A DNA stretch of 64,000 nt from Sinohyriopsis cumingii (GCA_028554795.2 CM068828.1:16562630-16626629); one strand, 5' to 3'. Shown: positions 52,305-61,310, counted from the stretch's first letter. The notes: generated by a model not told the origin, from the sequence alone. Translations and numbers: made by a program.

Positions 52305-52690
52305 CTCATTGCATCTCCCCATACAGTTTTCAAGTAATGCCTCGTTGCATGTCCTCGTACAGTTTTGGAGTAACGCTTCATTGCATCTACACAAATTTGG
52401 AGCAATACCTCAATGCATGTCTTCATACAGTTTTTGTGTAATAACGCATTGCATCTACTGAGAGTTTAAGGGTAACACCTCATTGCATATACTCATATAG
52501 ATTTGTTGAGTAATTCTTCTTTGCATGAACTCGTACAGTTTTGAGTAAAATACCATTGCATGTTCTGGTACAGGTTTTGAGTAATACCTTGTTACACGTA
52601 CTCGTATAATTTGTGAGTATTACCCTTTTGCATGTACTAGTACATTTTTTGAGTAACACCCCATTGCTTGTACTGGTTCCAACACAGACT
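52305..52690. repeat. 36-bp minisatellite (about 10 units)
   Basis: Diverged units around CCTCATTGCATGTACTCGTA and CAGTTTTGGAGTAATA repeat about every 36 bp. The repetitive 85-codon minus-strand frame is a by-product. Confidence 0.8.
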
Positions 52691-53685
52691 TTATCCAAAA
52701 GAGGGATTGTAGTCTTCAAAGTACTGAACACTAACACAGCGAAATTATTAGATGAGGATGAAATTTAATCCGTTTTCTGCACAGATATATAAATAGGCAC
52801 TAAAATAGATTCGGGACGAACGTACGAATGATCAAAACCAACAATATTACTCCATCTGATTTAACAGTGTTGATTAAAAGCGAGTACAGCTGACAAGCAA
52901 ACGTGATTTTTTGACAGAGTGTTATTAAGTGGACTAAAACTATGTTCCATAAATATGCATACAAGATATACTGTTTACTCTATGTCCTTGAGATATGGGG
53001 AGTGAATTATGACATTTCACTTCATCAGCAAAAAATACATGATAAATTTGACTATTTTGGAAATTGAAGTCGTCTTATAATTATTTAAATTCTGGCGTGC
53101 TCTAAATTAATCAACTTGAATGTCAAATCGTTGTCAGTCACATTGTTTATGGATAGGGTTATTCAATCTAAAACATGATCCAGATAAAATCCCATGTGTT
53201 ATTTGTGTATAATGCCCGTGTTATATACGTATAATCCCTGTGTTATATGCTTATAATCCCCGTGCTATATGTGATATGCTCATGTATGGGAAGTATAAAT
53301 ATAGGGTTGTAGGTTCGGGATATCAAACTGATAAAAAAGTATGACATAGGAACTACATCCCTGAGGGTTAAAATACCGCAAAAGTGGAGGGGTGGGGGAA
53401 TGGTCAACGGAAATTATACTTTATATTCATGTCCGAAAATTTGTGTGTATTTGGACTGGCAGAGAAAGAATTTCCGAGTAAGTCAATCCCAAGTAAAAAT
53501 AAAAGCTGCATATCCTCTGACAACCCTTCCCCCCACCCCAAGCTGCCTATCCCGGTCAGGGATTAACGCATTTCACTTCAATATTATGACTGTTTGTAAT
53601 TCTTAGTTAAGTTTGTTGTTGTGTTTACCTAGCTAATTTATAATTAGGACTTGTCATTCATAATTACCATATACTTACTAGTAGT
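52691..53685. other. Anonymous DNA
   Basis: No gene is recognised. Short partial repeats (ATAATCCCTGTGTTATATG) lie at 53,205-53,270. Confidence 0.5.
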
Positions 53686-53687
53686 GA

Positions 53688-53912
53688 ATGGGGCCACCCT
53701 AGCCTCAATGGGAATTATCATTACAGAGACCCCTGGGCCACTCTAGCCTCAATGGAAAATTAACATGGAGAAAAATCGTGGGCCACTCTAGCCTCAAGGG
53801 GAATTTAACATGGGAAATAGTCTTGGGCTACTCTAGCCTCAAGGGGAATTGAACATGGAGAAAAAACCCTGGGCCACTCTAGCCTCAAGGGGAATTGAAC
53901 ATGGGATTTTTT
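53688..53912. repeat. 45-bp tandem repeat beside the Maverick left edge
   Basis: Five units of about 45 bp start with GGGCCACTCTAGCCTCAA and continue GGGGAATTGAACATGG. An ATTT/AAATTT palindromic run (53,925-53,957) follows. These lie immediately outside, or at the extreme edge of, the GC-richer element. No terminal inverted repeat can be confirmed because the other end is outside the window. Confidence 0.85.
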
Positions 53913-53980
53913 TTTATATAATTTTTTTTAAATTTAAATTTAAATTTAAATTTAAAAAAGAGGTAGGCAATTGAATAAAG

Positions 53981-54022
53981 TCATTCTCTTTTCGAGAAAT
54001 ATGGCTGGCCCTGAAAAGGGCC
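53981..54022 (-). terminator. Histone-type mRNA 3' stem-loop, minus strand
   Basis: On minus the sequence reads GGCCCTTTTCAGGGCC (54,007-54,022): a 6-bp stem with a TTTC loop, the exact form of the replication-dependent histone 3'-end stem-loop. A purine-rich TCGAAAAGAGAATGA (in 53,981-53,996) follows at about the distance of the histone downstream element bound by U7 snRNA. The ACCCA usually after the stem is here AGCCA. It lies 25 nt past the stop of the small minus-strand ORF at 54,047. Confidence 0.75.
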
Positions 54023-54046
54023 TTTGGGTTTATGTTAATGTATCCA

Positions 54047-54280
54047 TTAACATAAAGGGCACCGCATTGGTCTTCTTCTTGTCCTTAGGCTGCGTTTCAC
54101 TGTAGGACCGTAAATCAGGACTCTTTTGAGGCATCCTTGTCTTTCTACGTAGATCCTACGTATCCACAGACTGGTGTTTGTCCTGTGGACAACGGTCCAC
54201 TTGGATCGGACATACATAAGTATGTCCGTCCGGAACATCATGGAAGACACAAGCGTAGAAGATTGCACATCGGTCCACAT
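54047..54280 (-). CDS. Small hypothetical ORF (77 aa)
   Basis: ATG at 54,280 and TAA at 54,047-54,049. It is basic at the C-terminus (VKRSLRTRRRPMRCPLC) and has no recognised domain. Support comes from context: a TATA box about 45 nt upstream, a histone-type stem-loop just downstream, and a matching arrangement for the divergent neighbour. It is not a histone in any frame I read. It could be a decayed remnant; a second frame over 54,047-54,160 also reads smoothly. Confidence 0.35.
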   Translation of the reverse strand: MWTDVQSSTLVSSMMFRTDILMYVRSKWTVVHRTNTSLWIRRIYVERQGCLKRVLIYGPTVKRSLRTRRRPMRCPLC

Positions 54281-54324
54281 CTTGAAGCGACGAGAACAAG
54301 TGAATCAATGCACTGAACTGCGCT

Positions 54325-54452
54325 TATTTATAGGTAGAGGTAGGATTGAAACGGATTGAGTTCATTCACCAATCCAAACACGCGTTACAAAATTCAGTCA
54401 GCCCGCATCCAATCCGAAGAGATTAGTCTGTGACGTCAGTTGGTCTATATAG
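54325..54452. promoter_or_regulatory. Divergent promoter with CRE, CCAAT and two TATA boxes
   Basis: For the minus gene, TATAAATA lies at 54,325-54,332. For the plus gene, CTATATAG lies at 54,445-54,452, about 50 nt before ATG 54,500. Between them are two CCAAT boxes (54,369 and 54,409) and a perfect CRE, TGACGTCA (54,431-54,438). The layout resembles divergent histone-gene promoters. Activity is inferred. Confidence 0.65.
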
Positions 54453-54499
54453 ATTCGCTAGCGCTTGTGTGCAGTCAATCTATGCGACAGTGATTCAAC

Positions 54500-55060
54500 A
54501 TGACGGAAATTCAGAAAACGATCCATTGGGGTGCACCAGCAGGGGAGACCGCCCAAGGGAACCCGGACTTACTTTCAGAAGAGGTACATTGGGATTTTGT
54601 GGATTTTCTTACCTCGCAAGAATTTGTTCCGGAACCTTCGTCTCATTCTTCATTACCGCAAGTGGAGAATTTTAGACAGAGACAGAAAGAAGAATTGGAG
54701 AAATTTATGCAACGACAAAAGGAAGCGGAACAAGCTTTTCTCCTACAGCAACAGCAACAGCAACAAGAAGAGGTAAGAAAAAAACAACAGCAACAACAGC
54801 AAGAAGAAGTAGCAGCAAAGAAACAAGAGGGTGAAAATCAAACGGTCACGGTACTGTTGGACATTTTAGCGGAGTTAAGAAGTCTGAAACAAATGTATCA
54901 GACTTCTTTATCACGACCGAAGAGAATACGACCTTCCCGAGCTAAACACGCCAACCCTGTGACTAAGCCTATCGTACCACCCTTAGTGATTTCAACCCAA
55001 TCATCAGAAGTAGGCCTTGGCCGTGGCAAAGGCTTAAGGCAGTTAAAGTTGATTGGTTAA
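54500..55060 (+). CDS. Coiled-coil, Gln-rich element protein (186 aa)
   Basis: ATG at 54,500 gives a protein with an acidic N-terminal part (residues 1-55), a Gln/Glu/Lys-rich coiled coil (about 57-110, with two poly-Gln tracts), a short hydrophobic helix (TVLLDILAEL, about 117-126) and a basic C-terminal tail (SRPKRIRPSRAK). No family is recognised. It starts downstream of a TATA box and stops 27 nt before a histone-type stem-loop, so it probably has its own transcript unit. A virion scaffold or DNA-associated role would be a guess. Confidence 0.7.
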   Translation: MTEIQKTIHWGAPAGETAQGNPDLLSEEVHWDFVDFLTSQEFVPEPSSHSSLPQVENFRQRQKEELEKFMQRQKEAEQAFLLQQQQQQQEEVRKKQQQQQQEEVAAKKQEGENQTVTVLLDILAELRSLKQMYQTSLSRPKRIRPSRAKHANPVTKPIVPPLVISTQSSEVGLGRGKGLRQLKLIG

Positions 55061-55087
55061 GCTCACTCCTAAACCATAAAGAAAAAA

Positions 55088-55126
55088 GGCCCTTTTCAGG
55101 GCCACCCACATTTCTCGAAAAGAAAT
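55088..55126 (+). terminator. Histone-type mRNA 3' stem-loop, plus strand
   Basis: GGCCCTTTTCAGGGCC at 55,088-55,103 is followed directly by ACCCAC, as in canonical replication-dependent histone genes, and then by TCGAAAAGAAATAC (about 55,114-55,127), a purine-rich downstream element candidate. No AATAAA separates it from the stop codon at 55,060. It mirrors the minus-strand copy at 53,981-54,022; together they form an inverted repeat flanking about 1.07 kb. Confidence 0.8.
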
Positions 55127-55352
55127 ACAATTTCAATTTGCCAATAACTCAAAAATAAACCCCACCCATTTTACCCGTATAGTACGTGTCTGTGTATGAG
55201 TGCGTGAGTGTAGCTTCTTATTTTAAAATCAAAACTCAAAGACACTTACCTTATATCATTAATGTATTCTTTTCTCCATAGTTACAATCCAATTCACAAT
55301 TCACAACAGAACACTTTAATTAAAAGTTCATTGACTTCTTCTTTCTCCTTGT
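55127..55352. other. Intergenic spacer
   Basis: Lies between the plus-strand stem-loop and the 3' end of the minus-strand zinc-knuckle gene. No canonical AATAAA for the latter is seen on the minus strand. Confidence 0.5.
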
Positions 55353-55844
55353 TTAGTCTCTCTGTTTTTTGAATTTCTTCACCGTTTTTTCCTCATTTTC
55401 TTCCCTTCTTCTTTCCTTCTCCTGTTTCTTTGCCTCTTTTAAATAGAATTGTCTTCTTTCTTCCTCTTCTTCCTCTGAAGAATCCCTCTCTTCTTTCGAA
55501 GAATCCCTCTCTTCTTCCGAAGAATCCCTCTCTTCTTCTGAAGAATCCTTCTTTTCTTCTGACTCCTCTTGTTTCTTTTTTGGGCAATCTGGAGACCAAT
55601 GTCCTTTTTCTTTACAATAATAACAGGTATCTTGACTTTTGTCTTTTTTAGCCCCTGTTTTTTTTCTTTTTTGACGGTCTGGACACTCTGAAGACCAATG
55701 CCCTTTCTTCTGACAGATATAGCAAGTATCCTGACTTTTATCTCGAAAGGAAGGAGAGTAGTCCGTAGGCTGGTCTGAAGAGAATTTTCTAATGACCCCT
55801 CGCAAAGCTCTGACGAAACGTTCCATCTGGGTAGTCTCTTCCAT
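55353..55844 (-). CDS. Double CCHC zinc-knuckle protein (163 aa)
   Basis: The first ATG in frame, preceded by a strong TATA box, is at 55,844. Two retroviral-type CCHC knuckles, CYICQKKGHWSSECP (about residues 42-56) and CYYCKEKGHWSPDCP (about 76-90), predict single-strand nucleic-acid binding. The rest is an acidic Ser/Glu repeat (EERDSSEEERDSS, about 105-135) and a basic Lys/Arg/Glu tail. It is transcribed divergently from the polymerase. A nucleocapsid-like or replication-accessory role is inference. Confidence 0.8.
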   Translation of the reverse strand: MEETTQMERFVRALRGVIRKFSSDQPTDYSPSFRDKSQDTCYICQKKGHWSSECPDRQKRKKTGAKKDKSQDTCYYCKEKGHWSPDCPKKKQEESEEKKDSSEEERDSSEEERDSSKEERDSSEEEEEERRQFYLKEAKKQEKERRREENEEKTVKKFKKQRD

Positions 55845-55896
55845 CGTTGTGCTCGGTTTGAGAGTGAAATGAATAGTGAAAGGACAAGACACACAC

Positions 55897-55933
55897 CCTT
55901 TTATATACGCTGGTTTGTCATGACTATAAATTA
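55897..55933. promoter_or_regulatory. Divergent TATA boxes between zinc-knuckle gene and polB
   Basis: On minus GTATATAAAAGGG (55,897-55,909) precedes the zinc-knuckle ATG by about 55 nt. On plus ACTATAAATTA (55,923-55,933) precedes the polymerase ATG by about 50 nt. Confidence 0.7.
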
Positions 55934-55978
55934 GTCTATGGTGTTTAAACTTTAGTCATTTGACGTTTTTCACTCAAG

Positions 55979-58900
55979 ATGAAACGATCCTATTCATTCG
56001 AGAAGAAAGAAGAAGAAGAAGAAAGTAAGAGGCAGAAACGTGATCTATCGCCTCGTACCAGGGCTGAAATCTTGGCACAAATTCATGCCAGTGATTTTGA
56101 AGAGGACATGAGTGAACCAGAATCCGAACCCTCTAAACCAAGTTCACCATCCTTAGTCAACCCTGAAAAGTACTATTCCATTCGAGAGACGGAAAAGCGC
56201 TCCTCTAGAAAATTTAGAACCACTGCTTACACCTACACAGTGAAGTTTAAAGATTTCAAGGCCGACGTACCCTTGGAGAAAGCAGAAGGGTTTATCACCG
56301 AGATGTGGGATTCTTTGCTCACCGCACTCAAGCGACAATGTCAAGCCAAAGAAGACGATCGCTTGACACTATCCATAGGTCACGACGGTTTGAAATCCCC
56401 TGTTTGGATCGAGTTTAGCAGACCCGCAGAACTAACCCCTTCCAAAGTCATGGACAAGATTCAACACGTACAACAATCTAATGACCAGTTTGACATCACC
56501 GATGGTAAAGCCACACTGAAAATGGCCCACGTCTCTCCTCCTCAAGGGACTGGACGCAAAAAGATGTTATTGGTGGACGACCTTCGCAACACCAAAACAA
56601 GTCTCGTCCGAATTAACAACCCTCAAGACCAGATGTGTTTAGCTCGAGCCATCGTGGTGGGACGAACTTATGCCAACAAGAACGACACGGTAGAATGGAA
56701 AAGAGCCTGGAAAACTATTCGACAATCGGACCGAGACAAACAACGAAACGAAGCAGAACTCCTGTTGCAACAAGCTGGTCTGTCCAAAGACACACCCTGT
56801 GGCATTCCTGAGATGCAAAAATTGCAAGATGCCCTAGCTCCACGCTACACCTTGAAAGTACACCTTCAAGAAATGCGCGGACCTCTGTTGTTTCGAGGCC
56901 AAGACTTTAAGGACGGAAAATACATTCATGTTTATTATCACGATGACCATTTCGATACCATTACCACTATCACCGGATTCCTGGGATACAGATATTACTG
57001 TGAGAAATGTGATTATGGTTATAACAATCGAGAGCAACACAAGCATTGTGGATGGAAATGCCCAGGATGTTTGGCCTCTCCACCCTGTCTGAGCGAAGAA
57101 CCAGTGCCTTGTTCGACTTGTCTGCGCACGTTTGTCAGCAATACCTGTTACCAACAACATTTGAAAACACAAGGTTCACAGAAGAAATGTGCTTGTCAAG
57201 TCCTGAGATTATGCCCTACGTGTAGACAAGGCATACGTACCAACAGTACCAAGGCACACGTATGTTCAGGAAAGAAAAAATGTCACATTTGTCACCACAT
57301 CGTCGACTTGGAACACCAATGCTACGTGCAAAAATACCAACCCCCACCAGAGAAAGAGGACGGTCACAAGAAGAAAAGCAATTTCATCTTTTTCGATTTC
57401 GAATGCATGCAAAATACCGGCATTCACATTCCTAATTTCTGCGTGGCTCATCGAGCGTGCGAGAAGTGCATTCAAGAACCTATCTTCAGTCATTGCCCTC
57501 ACTGCAGCAAGATTCCTGGAGGGCGTGAAAAAATCTTTCGAGGACCGAACACGTTAGCCGATTTTGCCCAATGGGTCTTAGACCCCATCGACAAGACGTG
57601 GAGCCAAGAGGACATCGAACGTTACGGAGATTGTCATCGTCATGCCACAGTGATGGCTCACAATTTCTCCGGATACGATGGACAGTTTCTTCTCAGATAC
57701 TATACGGAACAAGGCACCGAGCGTCCTAAAGTGACTTTGAACGGAGCCAAAATCATTTTCATGCAAGTGGGACAAGTGCAGTTTAAAGATTCGATGAGTT
57801 ACTTGGCCATGCCTTTGAGTCGAATGCCTAAAACGTTTGGAATGACAGAAATGGCTAAAGGGTACTTTCCTCACTTTTTCAATACGGAAACCAATCAACA
57901 TGCCGTTCTACCCCATTTACCTGAGGCTCACTATTACGACCCCGACAACATGCGTACCGAACAACGAGAAGCTTTCTACGCTTGGTACCAAGCTCACGCC
58001 TCGGACCCTTTCGACTTTCAGGAAGAAATGCTAAAGTATTGTCGTTCCGACGTGGACATTTTACGGCGTTGCTGTGGAAAATTTCGAGAACTGTTCATGG
58101 AACACGGAGGGGTCGATCCTTTGAAAGAAGCTTGCACCATTGCCAAAGCGTGTTCCTTAGTGTATCGACAACGATTCATGCCTGAAAACACTGTGGCTGT
58201 CATCAGTCCTCAAACGACCCACTTTGTCAAACGTCAATACTCGGTCAAAGCCCTACGTTGGTTACATTACTTGTGCGACAAGGAAGACAAGTGGATTCAG
58301 CATGCCCGCAACGGAGGGGGCGAAAAGACCATCGGAACGTATTCGGTCGATGGCTGGGACTTAGAAAACCCCAAGATCGTGTACGAGTTTAACGGTTGCT
58401 TATTTCACGGATGTCCCGTCTGTTACCCTGACCGTGGCACTAAAAATCAGTTTTTGCAACGAACCATGGAAGACTTGTACCAGGACACTTGTCAGCGGCG
58501 CCTAAAGTTAGAACAGGAAGGATACCAAGTGGTGGAAATGTGGGAACACGAGTACGATCACCGTATGAAAACCGATCCCGAGTTTAAACGCCTCGTGGAA
58601 GGTTACCAGTTCATGGACCCGCTGAACCCGAGGGATAGTTTGTACGGAGGAAGGACCAATGCCACCTGTTTGCTGTACCAAGCCGACGAAGAGAAAGGAG
58701 AAGAAATCAAATACTTGGACGTGTGTTCGCTGTATCCCTACGTGTGCAAATATTGTCGCTTTCCTGTAGGGCATCCGCAATTGTTAACGGAACACATCGA
58801 CCTGAAAAACATTCGACAATACGAAGGCTTGATCAAGTGTAAAGTTTTGCCTCCCACGAACCTATACCATCCCGTCTTACCTCACCATTGTCAAGGCAAA

Positions 58901-60046
58901 CTGATGTTTCCATTGTGCCGTACTTGTGCCGAAATGTGCAACCAAGATCAGCCTTGTCAGCACACCCAGGAAGAACGGGCCTTGACGGGAACCTGGGTCA
59001 GCATAGAATTGTTCAAAGCTCTGGACATAGGATACCAACTGTTAGAAGTGTACGAAATTTGCCACTTTCCCAAGACACAACAGTACCACAAGGGTGACCC
59101 TACTCAGAAAGGCATTTTCGCCGACTACGTGGATGCCTTTTTGAAACTGAAACAAGAAGCCAGCGGCTATCCTTCCTGGTGTCACACTCCCGAAGACCAA
59201 ATAAAATTCAAAGAGAAATACTACGAACAAGAAGGCATCTCTTTAGACCACATCGAAAAAAACGAAGGCAGGCGATCGTTTGCCAAAGTGATGTTAAATT
59301 GCTTGTGGGGTAAAATGGCACAACGACCGTGTTTACCCAAGACGGAATATTTGACAGAACCTTCCCGCTACTTCCAGATGATTCACGACAAAACCAAATA
59401 CATGAAACACGTGGACGTCGTTCGAGAGGATTTGATCTTGGTCAATTACGAAGAAGATCTGGACTTTGTACAAGACGACCCTTTTGGAAATGTCATCATT
59501 GCGGCTTACGTGACAGCTCATGCTCGCTTAAAATTGTACGAAGCTTTAGAACTGTTAGAAGAACGCGTCCTGTACTTTGACACGGACAGTTGCATTTACA
59601 TCCATCACCCGAGTCAACAGCACCCTGACATCGAAGGAGACCGTTTAGGAGCCTGGACAGACGAACATCCCGACGACAAGATTCTAAGTTTCGTTAGTGG
59701 CGGCCCCACAAATTACAGCTACGAATACCGGGACAAACAAGGAGAAGTGCACAAGACGTGCAAAGTGAAAGCACTGACTCTGAATTATCGTACCAGTCGA
59801 GTGGTCAACTTTGGGGTATTGAAAGAAGCCTTGCAATCGGGAGAGGATGGAAACTTTAAAGTGACCACCTATCAACCGAACAAGATTGTACGTTTACCCA
59901 CTCACCACATCGTCAGTCGACCCTTGGCAAAAGTCTATCAAATTGTATACCAGAAGCGAGTGCGACTTCCCAATCACTTTACGTTGCCGTACGGTCACGT
60001 CGGTATTGGTCTGTATATAAAAAGGAACCCTAGGCAAGATCGATAG
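55979..60046 (+). CDS. polB: Protein-primed family B DNA polymerase (1355 aa), intact
   Basis: Replicates the element's linear DNA using a terminal-protein primer. Residues 1-335 are a Lys/Glu-rich start and a Maverick-type N-terminal region (MCLARAIVVGRTY). A Cys/His-rich zinc region spans 341-448. Exonuclease motifs are FFDFEC (D473, E475), AHNFSGYD (N562, D567) and YCRSDVD (D691). Polymerase motifs are A DVCSLYP (914-920), B KVMLNCLWG (from K1103) and C DTDS (1201-1204); a Lys motif KVKALT has K1264. All catalytic residues are present and no stop interrupts the frame, unlike genes further right. ATG 55,979 is the first in frame after a TATA box. A TATA box for the next gene overlaps its last codons. 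Confidence 0.97.
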   Translation: MKRSYSFEKKEEEEESKRQKRDLSPRTRAEILAQIHASDFEEDMSEPESEPSKPSSPSLVNPEKYYSIRETEKRSSRKFRTTAYTYTVKFKDFKADVPLEKAEGFITEMWDSLLTALKRQCQAKEDDRLTLSIGHDGLKSPVWIEFSRPAELTPSKVMDKIQHVQQSNDQFDITDGKATLKMAHVSPPQGTGRKKMLLVDDLRNTKTSLVRINNPQDQMCLARAIVVGRTYANKNDTVEWKRAWKTIRQSDRDKQRNEAELLLQQAGLSKDTPCGIPEMQKLQDALAPRYTLKVHLQEMRGPLLFRGQDFKDGKYIHVYYHDDHFDTITTITGFLGYRYYCEKCDYGYNNREQHKHCGWKCPGCLASPPCLSEEPVPCSTCLRTFVSNTCYQQHLKTQGSQKKCACQVLRLCPTCRQGIRTNSTKAHVCSGKKKCHICHHIVDLEHQCYVQKYQPPPEKEDGHKKKSNFIFFDFECMQNTGIHIPNFCVAHRACEKCIQEPIFSHCPHCSKIPGGREKIFRGPNTLADFAQWVLDPIDKTWSQEDIERYGDCHRHATVMAHNFSGYDGQFLLRYYTEQGTERPKVTLNGAKIIFMQVGQVQFKDSMSYLAMPLSRMPKTFGMTEMAKGYFPHFFNTETNQHAVLPHLPEAHYYDPDNMRTEQREAFYAWYQAHASDPFDFQEEMLKYCRSDVDILRRCCGKFRELFMEHGGVDPLKEACTIAKACSLVYRQRFMPENTVAVISPQTTHFVKRQYSVKALRWLHYLCDKEDKWIQHARNGGGEKTIGTYSVDGWDLENPKIVYEFNGCLFHGCPVCYPDRGTKNQFLQRTMEDLYQDTCQRRLKLEQEGYQVVEMWEHEYDHRMKTDPEFKRLVEGYQFMDPLNPRDSLYGGRTNATCLLYQADEEKGEEIKYLDVCSLYPYVCKYCRFPVGHPQLLTEHIDLKNIRQYEGLIKCKVLPPTNLYHPVLPHHCQGKLMFPLCRTCAEMCNQDQPCQHTQEERALTGTWVSIELFKALDIGYQLLEVYEICHFPKTQQYHKGDPTQKGIFADYVDAFLKLKQEASGYPSWCHTPEDQIKFKEKYYEQEGISLDHIEKNEGRRSFAKVMLNCLWGKMAQRPCLPKTEYLTEPSRYFQMIHDKTKYMKHVDVVREDLILVNYEEDLDFVQDDPFGNVIIAAYVTAHARLKLYEALELLEERVLYFDTDSCIYIHHPSQQHPDIEGDRLGAWTDEHPDDKILSFVSGGPTNYSYEYRDKQGEVHKTCKVKALTLNYRTSRVVNFGVLKEALQSGEDGNFKVTTYQPNKIVRLPTHHIVSRPLAKVYQIVYQKRVRLPNHFTLPYGHVGIGLYIKRNPRQDR
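60014..60025 (+). promoter_or_regulatory. TATA box inside the polB 3' end
   Basis: TATATAAAAAGG overlaps the final codons of polB, 48 nt before ATG 60,073 and 89 nt before ATG 60,114. Confidence 0.6.
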
Positions 60047-60113
60047 TTCATTGTTCATTGAAGTAACTTACCATGTCGTTGACGAAGAAGAAACCAGATT
60101 GGTTAGGAGTCAA

Positions 60114-60464
60114 ATGTTGGACATCACCGAGACCAGGGTTTTGAGGCTTGGACACAAGAGGTGGCCCAGTATGCACGAGAGTTATTCAAGGAAAAAAGTT
60201 ACTTTTCAACCTGTGTTAGTGACGGTGCCAGAAGAACCCGTCACCCAGGACAGGACTGTCGTGGACAGGCCTGAAAGACCCTTTCGGGAGGACACTTGTG
60301 TGACCTTACCCCCTACTATAGAACTGGTTAGAACTTTACCCAAAACATGTGGTTGTTGTACAGACACTTGTTTTTATTCCACGTTCATGGTTATCATGTG
60401 CCTTTTATTCTTGTACTTAAGCCTTTGGCTTTTATGTATTTTTGTCTTTCGTATTCATGTTTGA
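60114..60464 (+). CDS. Hypothetical protein with C-terminal membrane anchor (116 aa)
   Basis: The frame is open from before 60,051; its first ATG is 60,114. It encodes a polar part, a Cys-rich patch (KTCGCCTDTC) and one strong C-terminal membrane segment (FMVIMCLLFLYLSLWLLCIF). However, the first ATG after the TATA box (60,073, context ACCATG) opens a different frame, MSLTKKKPDWLGVKCW.., that stops after 24 codons, and a third frame (60,137-60,270) also reads plausibly. The gene may therefore carry one or two indels near 60,135 and 60,230. No family is recognised. Confidence 0.5.
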   Translation: MLDITETRVLRLGHKRWPSMHESYSRKKVTFQPVLVTVPEEPVTQDRTVVDRPERPFREDTCVTLPPTIELVRTLPKTCGCCTDTCFYSTFMVIMCLLFLYLSLWLLCIFVFRIHV

Positions 60465-60475
60465 AAAAAACATTC

Positions 60476-60481
60476 AATAAA
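60476..60481 (+). terminator. Polyadenylation signal AATAAA
   Basis: AATAAA 12 nt past the stop of the membrane-anchored ORF and 16 nt before the TATA box of the ATPase gene. It could serve the polB and membrane-protein transcripts. Confidence 0.6.
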
Positions 60482-60496
60482 CGTGTTCTGAAAAAG

Positions 60497-60504
60497 TATA
60501 TAAA
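60497..60504 (+). promoter_or_regulatory. TATA box of the ATPase gene
   Basis: TATATAAA, 48 nt upstream of ATG 60,552. Confidence 0.7.
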
Positions 60505-60551
60505 CTCTTGTCTTGTTTGTTTTTCGTGTCACAAGTGACATTTCTCACACC

Positions 60552-61295
60552 ATGGCTACCTCTGCTGTCTCTGCTCCCTCTTCCTCTACTGTCAAAGTCA
60601 TCGACAAACACTTAGATCGTGCCAGTTGGGAGGCTTTGTATCTTCGCCATCCCTTTAACATGCTCATTGCTGGACCTAGCGGTTCAGGCAAAACCGAATT
60701 CGTCAAACGTTTGATCGAACATAAACATCATTTGATCGATCGGCCACCTCAACGGATCGTGTGGTGTTACAAAGAGTGGCAATCGGCGTACAACCTCTTG
60801 CGAGAAAGTCAAGGCGATTCCATCGTGTTTGTGGAAGGCATTCCTAAAGAAGACGACGGCATCGTCTCTGACTCCCGTCAAACCCATTTGGTCATTTTCG
60901 ACGACATGTTAGGAGAAGACGAAGAAGAAATTATACTGTGGTTCACGCGCAAAGGGCATCACCGTAATGCCAGTGTCGTTTACATCACCCAAAATTTGTT
61001 TCAACAAAGTAAAGCCCATCGCACCATCAGTCTCAATGCGCATTACGTGGTCTTGTTTAAAAGCCCTCGAGATAAGTCGCAAGTGCAAGTCTTAGCCAAA
61101 CAGTTAGGAACGCCTTGGCTGACTCAGGCGTACGACGATGCCACTCAAACGCCACACGCCTATTTACTCGTCGATTTGAAACCTACGACTCCCGAGGATT
61201 TGCGATTTCGTACCCACTTATTTCACCACTGGTGCCAAGACGGAGGGCCTGTCCTGTACACGTCTCCGTCCTCGACTTCATTTCACTCCCCATAA
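60552..61295 (+). CDS. A32/FtsK-like genome-packaging ATPase (247 aa)
   Basis: P-loop NTPase expected to pump element DNA into capsids. Walker A is GPSGSGKT (residues 41-48), Walker B is HLVIFDDM (D117, D118), and a sensor-like ITQNLFQQ (145-152) is typical of Maverick and adintovirus ATPases. The length is normal for the family and the frame is intact. ATG 60,552 (context ACCATGG) was chosen over upstream in-frame codons because it follows the TATA box at 60,497 by a normal 5' leader. Confidence 0.93.
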   Translation: MATSAVSAPSSSTVKVIDKHLDRASWEALYLRHPFNMLIAGPSGSGKTEFVKRLIEHKHHLIDRPPQRIVWCYKEWQSAYNLLRESQGDSIVFVEGIPKEDDGIVSDSRQTHLVIFDDMLGEDEEEIILWFTRKGHHRNASVVYITQNLFQQSKAHRTISLNAHYVVLFKSPRDKSQVQVLAKQLGTPWLTQAYDDATQTPHAYLLVDLKPTTPEDLRFRTHLFHHWCQDGGPVLYTSPSSTSFHSP

Positions 61296-61302
61296 AAAAA
61301 TC

Positions 61303-61310
61303 TATAAAAA
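61303..61310 (+). promoter_or_regulatory. TATA box of the basic core-like gene
   Basis: TATAAAAA, about 40 nt upstream of ATG 61,348 and just after the ATPase stop. Confidence 0.7.

Noticed and set aside
54047..55060. A divergent histone gene pair
   Set aside because: Promoter layout and 3' stem-loops fit, but neither ORF nor its alternative frames reads as H1, H2A, H2B, H3 or H4.
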